A stretch of 64,000 nt of DNA. Source: Bosea sp. RAC05. Its GTDB lineage: Bacteria > Pseudomonadota > Alphaproteobacteria > Rhizobiales > Beijerinckiaceae. Positions 61,938-64,000 of this stretch are shown one piece after another. Where the stretch lies: assembly GCF_001713455.1 (NCBI RefSeq), contig NZ_CP016464.1, forward strand, positions 929,501 to 993,500, in the 5' to 3' direction. A model generated the notes under the pieces. That model ran no database searches, was not told where the DNA came from, and saw nothing but the letters and a program-made list of their open reading frames with translations. The position numbers and the translations under genes are program-made. Numbering within the stretch: position 1 is the first letter of the stretch; the number at the start of each line of letters is the position of its first letter.

Positions 61938-63061
61938 GCGAAGGGCGCCGCAGCGCCGACGTCATCGTCATCGGCGGCGGCATCCATGGCTGCTCGACCG
62001 CGTTGCACTGCGCCCTGCGCGGGCTCTCGGTCATCCTGATCGAGAAAGACCATGCCGGCCGCCATGCCTCCGGCGTAAATGCCGGCGGTGTGCGCCAGCT
62101 CGCGCGCCATGTCGCGGAGATCCCGCTCTCCAACACGTCGATGGCGCTCTGGCACCGCATCGAGGATCTCGTCGACGATGATTGCGGCTTCACCTCCGAC
62201 GGTCAGGTGCTCGTCGCCGAGGACGAGGAAGACCTCGGCAACTGCCGCGCCCGCGTCGACGACCTGACGCTCCGCGGCTTCCACCATGAGGAGCTGATCG
62301 ACGCGGCCGAACTGCGCCGCCTCGTGCCGGCCGTCTCGGACACCTGCCCCGGTGGCGTCGTCTCGCGCCGCGACGGCGCGGCGATCCCACTGCGGGCGAC
62401 CCAGGCCTTCAAGCGCAAGGCCCAGAGCCTCGGCGCCGATATTCGCGAGGGCGTGCGCGTCACCCGCGTCGCCCGCGATGGGTCCGACTGGCGCGTCGAG
62501 ACCGATCACGGCGCCTTCCTGGCGCCACGCATCGTCAACGCTGCCGGCGCCTGGGCCGATCGCATCGCCGCCGATCTGGCTGAGCCGGTGCCGCTCGAGG
62601 TCATCGCGCCGATGCTGATGATCACGGCCGCGATGCCGGCCTTCATCAAGCCGGTGGTGATCCTGCGCAAGCGCAAGCTCTCCTTCAAGCAGTTCGGCAA
62701 CGGCACGGTGCTGATCGGCGGCGGCTATCTCGGCCGCGCCATCCGCGACGAGAACCGCACTGTGCTCGATTGGGGCAAGCTCGCGACCAACGCCAAGACG
62801 GTCTGGGACCTCTTCCCGATCATGCGTGGCGCGCCGATCCTGCGCGCCTGGGCGGGCATCGAGGCGCGCATGCCCGACGATTTGCCGGTCTTCGGCAAGA
62901 GTACCCGGCACGAGGGCGTCTACCACCAGTTCGGCTTCTCGGCCCATGGCTTCCAGCTCGGTCCGGGCGCCGGGGCCGTGATGGCCGAGATCATCGCCAC
63001 CGGCTCGAGCAACGTCCCGATCGACGGCCTCGGCATCGCGCGGTTTGCCGCGCCCTCATGA
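61934..63061 (+). CDS. DAO-type FAD-dependent amino-acid oxidoreductase 2
   Basis: A 375-residue flavoprotein starting at the GTG 61934, which overlaps the upstream stop. FAD loop IVIGGGIHGCSTALHCALRG, then HASGVNAGGVRQLARH, the substrate-domain block LIGGGYLGRAIRDE, and the C-terminal GFSAHGFQLGPGAGAVMAEI. It resembles the beta (catalytic) subunit that normally completes an HcnABC/opine-oxidase complex. A second DAO-like gene at the front of the same operon is therefore unexpected. The repeat upstream of ridA begins 9 bp after its stop. Confidence 0.88.
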   Translation: MSEGRRSADVIVIGGGIHGCSTALHCALRGLSVILIEKDHAGRHASGVNAGGVRQLARHVAEIPLSNTSMALWHRIEDLVDDDCGFTSDGQVLVAEDEEDLGNCRARVDDLTLRGFHHEELIDAAELRRLVPAVSDTCPGGVVSRRDGAAIPLRATQAFKRKAQSLGADIREGVRVTRVARDGSDWRVETDHGAFLAPRIVNAAGAWADRIAADLAEPVPLEVIAPMLMITAAMPAFIKPVVILRKRKLSFKQFGNGTVLIGGGYLGRAIRDENRTVLDWGKLATNAKTVWDLFPIMRGAPILRAWAGIEARMPDDLPVFGKSTRHEGVYHQFGFSAHGFQLGPGAGAVMAEIIATGSSNVPIDGLGIARFAAPS

Positions 63062-63069
63062 CATCCACC

Positions 63070-63148
63070 CGTCATTCCGAGCGGAGCGAAGCAATCCAGA
63101 TCGTCGAGCGCCGCGGCCCTGGATTGCTTCGCTGCGCTTGCAATGACG
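63070..63148. repeat. Palindromic repeat family A, copy 5 (upstream of ridA)
   Basis: A 79 bp element with arms CGTCATTCCGAGCGGAGCG and CGCTGCGCTTGCAATGACG around AAGCAATCCAG and CTGGATTGCTTC. It lies between the second flavoprotein gene and ridA, 31 bp before the ridA start codon, and may attenuate transcription between them. Confidence 0.9.
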
Positions 63149-63179
63149 ACCACAGCCTTTCACCCCAGGAGAGAAGACC

Positions 63180-63524
63180 ATGACCATCAAGCGCCACATC
63201 AAGACCCCGATCCAGAACCGCGTCGTCGAGGCCGGCAACATCGTCTTCGTCGGCGGCTGCATCGCCGACGACATCACGCAGTCGATGGGCCCGCAGACGC
63301 AGAACATCCTGACCAAGATCGAGGGCTATCTCGGTGAGGTCGGGCTCGACCGCAAGGCGATCGTCGCCGCGACGATCTTCGTCACCGATCTGCCCGCCAA
63401 GAAGGAAATGGACCCGGTCTGGACCGCGTTCTTCGGAGACGCCCTGCCGACCCGCGCCACCGTCGGCGTCGCCGATCTCGGCGGCGCGCTGATCGAGATC
63501 GTCTGCACCGCCAGCCGCGGCTGA
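63180..63524 (+). CDS. RidA family enamine/imine deaminase
   Basis: A 114-residue protein of the YjgF/YER057c/UK114 fold. Blocks are VEAGNIVFVGGCIADDIT, ILTKIEGYLGEVGLDRKAIVAATIFVTD, and the C-terminal TRATVGVADLGGALIEIVCTA, with the conserved Arg that binds the substrate carboxylate and the final Glu. RidA clears reactive imines released by amino-acid oxidases. That fits its place after two DAO-type flavoproteins. GGAGAGAAG precedes the ATG at 63180. Confidence 0.92.
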   Translation: MTIKRHIKTPIQNRVVEAGNIVFVGGCIADDITQSMGPQTQNILTKIEGYLGEVGLDRKAIVAATIFVTDLPAKKEMDPVWTAFFGDALPTRATVGVADLGGALIEIVCTASRG

Positions 63525-63534
63525 GGGCGGCCCC

Positions 63535-64000
63535 TCACACCGCCACGACATACCCATCCCGGCGCGGATCAGCCGCGCCGGTCATCACCCCGGTGACGGG
63601 ATCGACCGCCACCGCCTGCATGCCGCCGCAGCGCATCGTCCAGCCGGTGTCGAAGGCGGTGATGGCGTGGCCGCGCCGGCGCAGCTCGGCCAGCGTTTCG
63701 GCTGCAATCCGGTTCTCGGCCTCGATCGCCCGCCCGTCCCAGAGCCGGGCGCGCGGCGCCTCGATCGCGTCCTGCAGCGGCAGGCCGAAATCGAGATGCT
63801 GCACCATCGCCTGGGTCTGCGTCTGCATGATGCCATAGCTGCCCGGCGTGCCGAGCGCGAGCACGGGGCGGCCGTCCCGTGTCGACAGGCTGGGCGACAT
63901 GCACATCGGCAGTTCGTCGCCGGGCTTGGAGCGGTTCGGGCTGCCGGTCTGGACGTCCGACCAGTACAGGAAATTGTTGAGGCAGACGCCGGTGCCGGGG
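63535..64000 (-). CDS. Gamma-glutamyltransferase family protein (5' part beyond the window)
   Basis: Only the C-terminal 155 or so residues are visible; the frame is open to the right edge and ends with TGA at 63535-63537. VCLNNFLYWSDV, PGDELPMCMSPSLSTR, LALGTPGSYGIMQTQTQAMV, and a last segment with GTGVMTG-type spacing belong to the small-subunit half of gamma-glutamyltransferases and their glutarylase/hydrolase relatives. The Gly-Gly pair usual in the substrate loop reads GTPGS here. It is convergent with ridA with a 10 bp gap. It could release the amino compound used by the oxidases, but the catalytic Thr is outside the window. Confidence 0.88.
   Translation of the reverse strand, partial: PGTGVCLNNFLYWSDVQTGSPNRSKPGDELPMCMSPSLSTRDGRPVLALGTPGSYGIMQTQTQAMVQHLDFGLPLQDAIEAPRARLWDGRAIEAENRIAAETLAELRRRGHAITAFDTGWTMRCGGMQAVAVDPVTGVMTGAADPRRDGYVVAV

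Noticed and set aside
1320..63148. Repeats as a CRISPR array
   Set aside because: Copies are far apart, individually palindromic, and have no regular spacers or cas genes nearby.
63535..64000. Truncated gamma-glutamyltransferase pseudogene
   Set aside because: The frame is open to the window edge and the 5' part is simply not included.

Overview
The window is GC-rich DNA (coding GC well above 60 percent by eye) from an alphaproteobacterium. The gene content fits the Hyphomicrobiales (Rhizobiales), and Bosea/Methylobacterium-like relatives are my best guess. Reasons are the aerobic cobalamin pathway with CobG and CobN, a MucR-type regulator, a STAS-CheY-CheA-CheW chemotaxis operon, and many short palindromic repeats between (and inside) genes. 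The genus is inferred from memory of such clusters, not proven. No rRNA, tRNA, CRISPR array, prophage or insertion sequence is recognisable.

Region 1 (1-17.4 kb) is a cobalamin (vitamin B12) island. A minus-strand operon starts at a cobalamin riboswitch (about 13.77-13.94 kb). It runs through a HupE/UreJ-type metal permease, a DUF1636 protein, cobW, cobN, cobG, cobH, cobI, cobJ, cobL, cobE, cobM and cobB (cut by the left edge), mostly with 1-4 bp ATGA/GTGA overlaps. cobK lies on the opposite strand inside this operon. To the right are cobU/cobP, cobO, cbiB and cobC, which finish the nucleotide-loop and adenosyl side of the pathway. cobA, cobF, cobS/cobT, cobQ, cobV, cobT (phosphoribosyltransferase) and bluB are not in the window. 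Palindromic elements of one family occur between cobM and cobB, inside cobG, inside cobN and before cobU; in cobG and cobN the reading frame runs straight through them.

Region 2 (17.4-25.2 kb) is mixed metabolism: a 2-hydroxyacid dehydrogenase, a small membrane protein, a GMC oxidoreductase, the adenosylcobalamin-dependent ethanolamine ammonia-lyase eutBC (a consumer of the vitamin made next door), a DUF924 protein and an AraC-type regulator.

Region 3 (25.2-38.1 kb) is one chemotaxis operon: STAS, cheY, cheA, cheW, two tandem chemoreceptors with almost identical signalling domains, a second cheW, cheR, cheB, and a large soluble receptor-like protein whose last residues resemble the CheY-binding tail of CheZ. 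A MucR/Ros regulator follows.

Region 4 (38.1-47.4 kb) holds a formamidase-like enzyme, a LOG-type phosphoribohydrolase, a LysR regulator, and a catabolic/transport operon. That operon encodes a Tat-exported NMT1/SsuA-type binding protein, an SDR, a dihydropyrimidinase/dihydroorotase-like hydrolase, an ABC ATPase and permease, and a second amidohydrolase, so it probably takes up and opens a cyclic amide or ureide of unknown identity.

Region 5 (47.4-54.1 kb) is a TetR-controlled RND tripartite efflux operon with a visible operator over the promoter.

Region 6 (54.1-64 kb) has a LysR regulator divergent from a polyamine/opine-type ABC importer. It is followed by a flavoprotein set: a DAO-type oxidase, a [2Fe-2S] subunit, a FAD/NAD subunit with a BFD-like iron-sulfur tail, and a second DAO-type oxidase. 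RidA and a gamma-glutamyltransferase (cut by the right edge) come last. This looks like uptake and oxidative breakdown of an N-substituted amino acid or opine-like compound.
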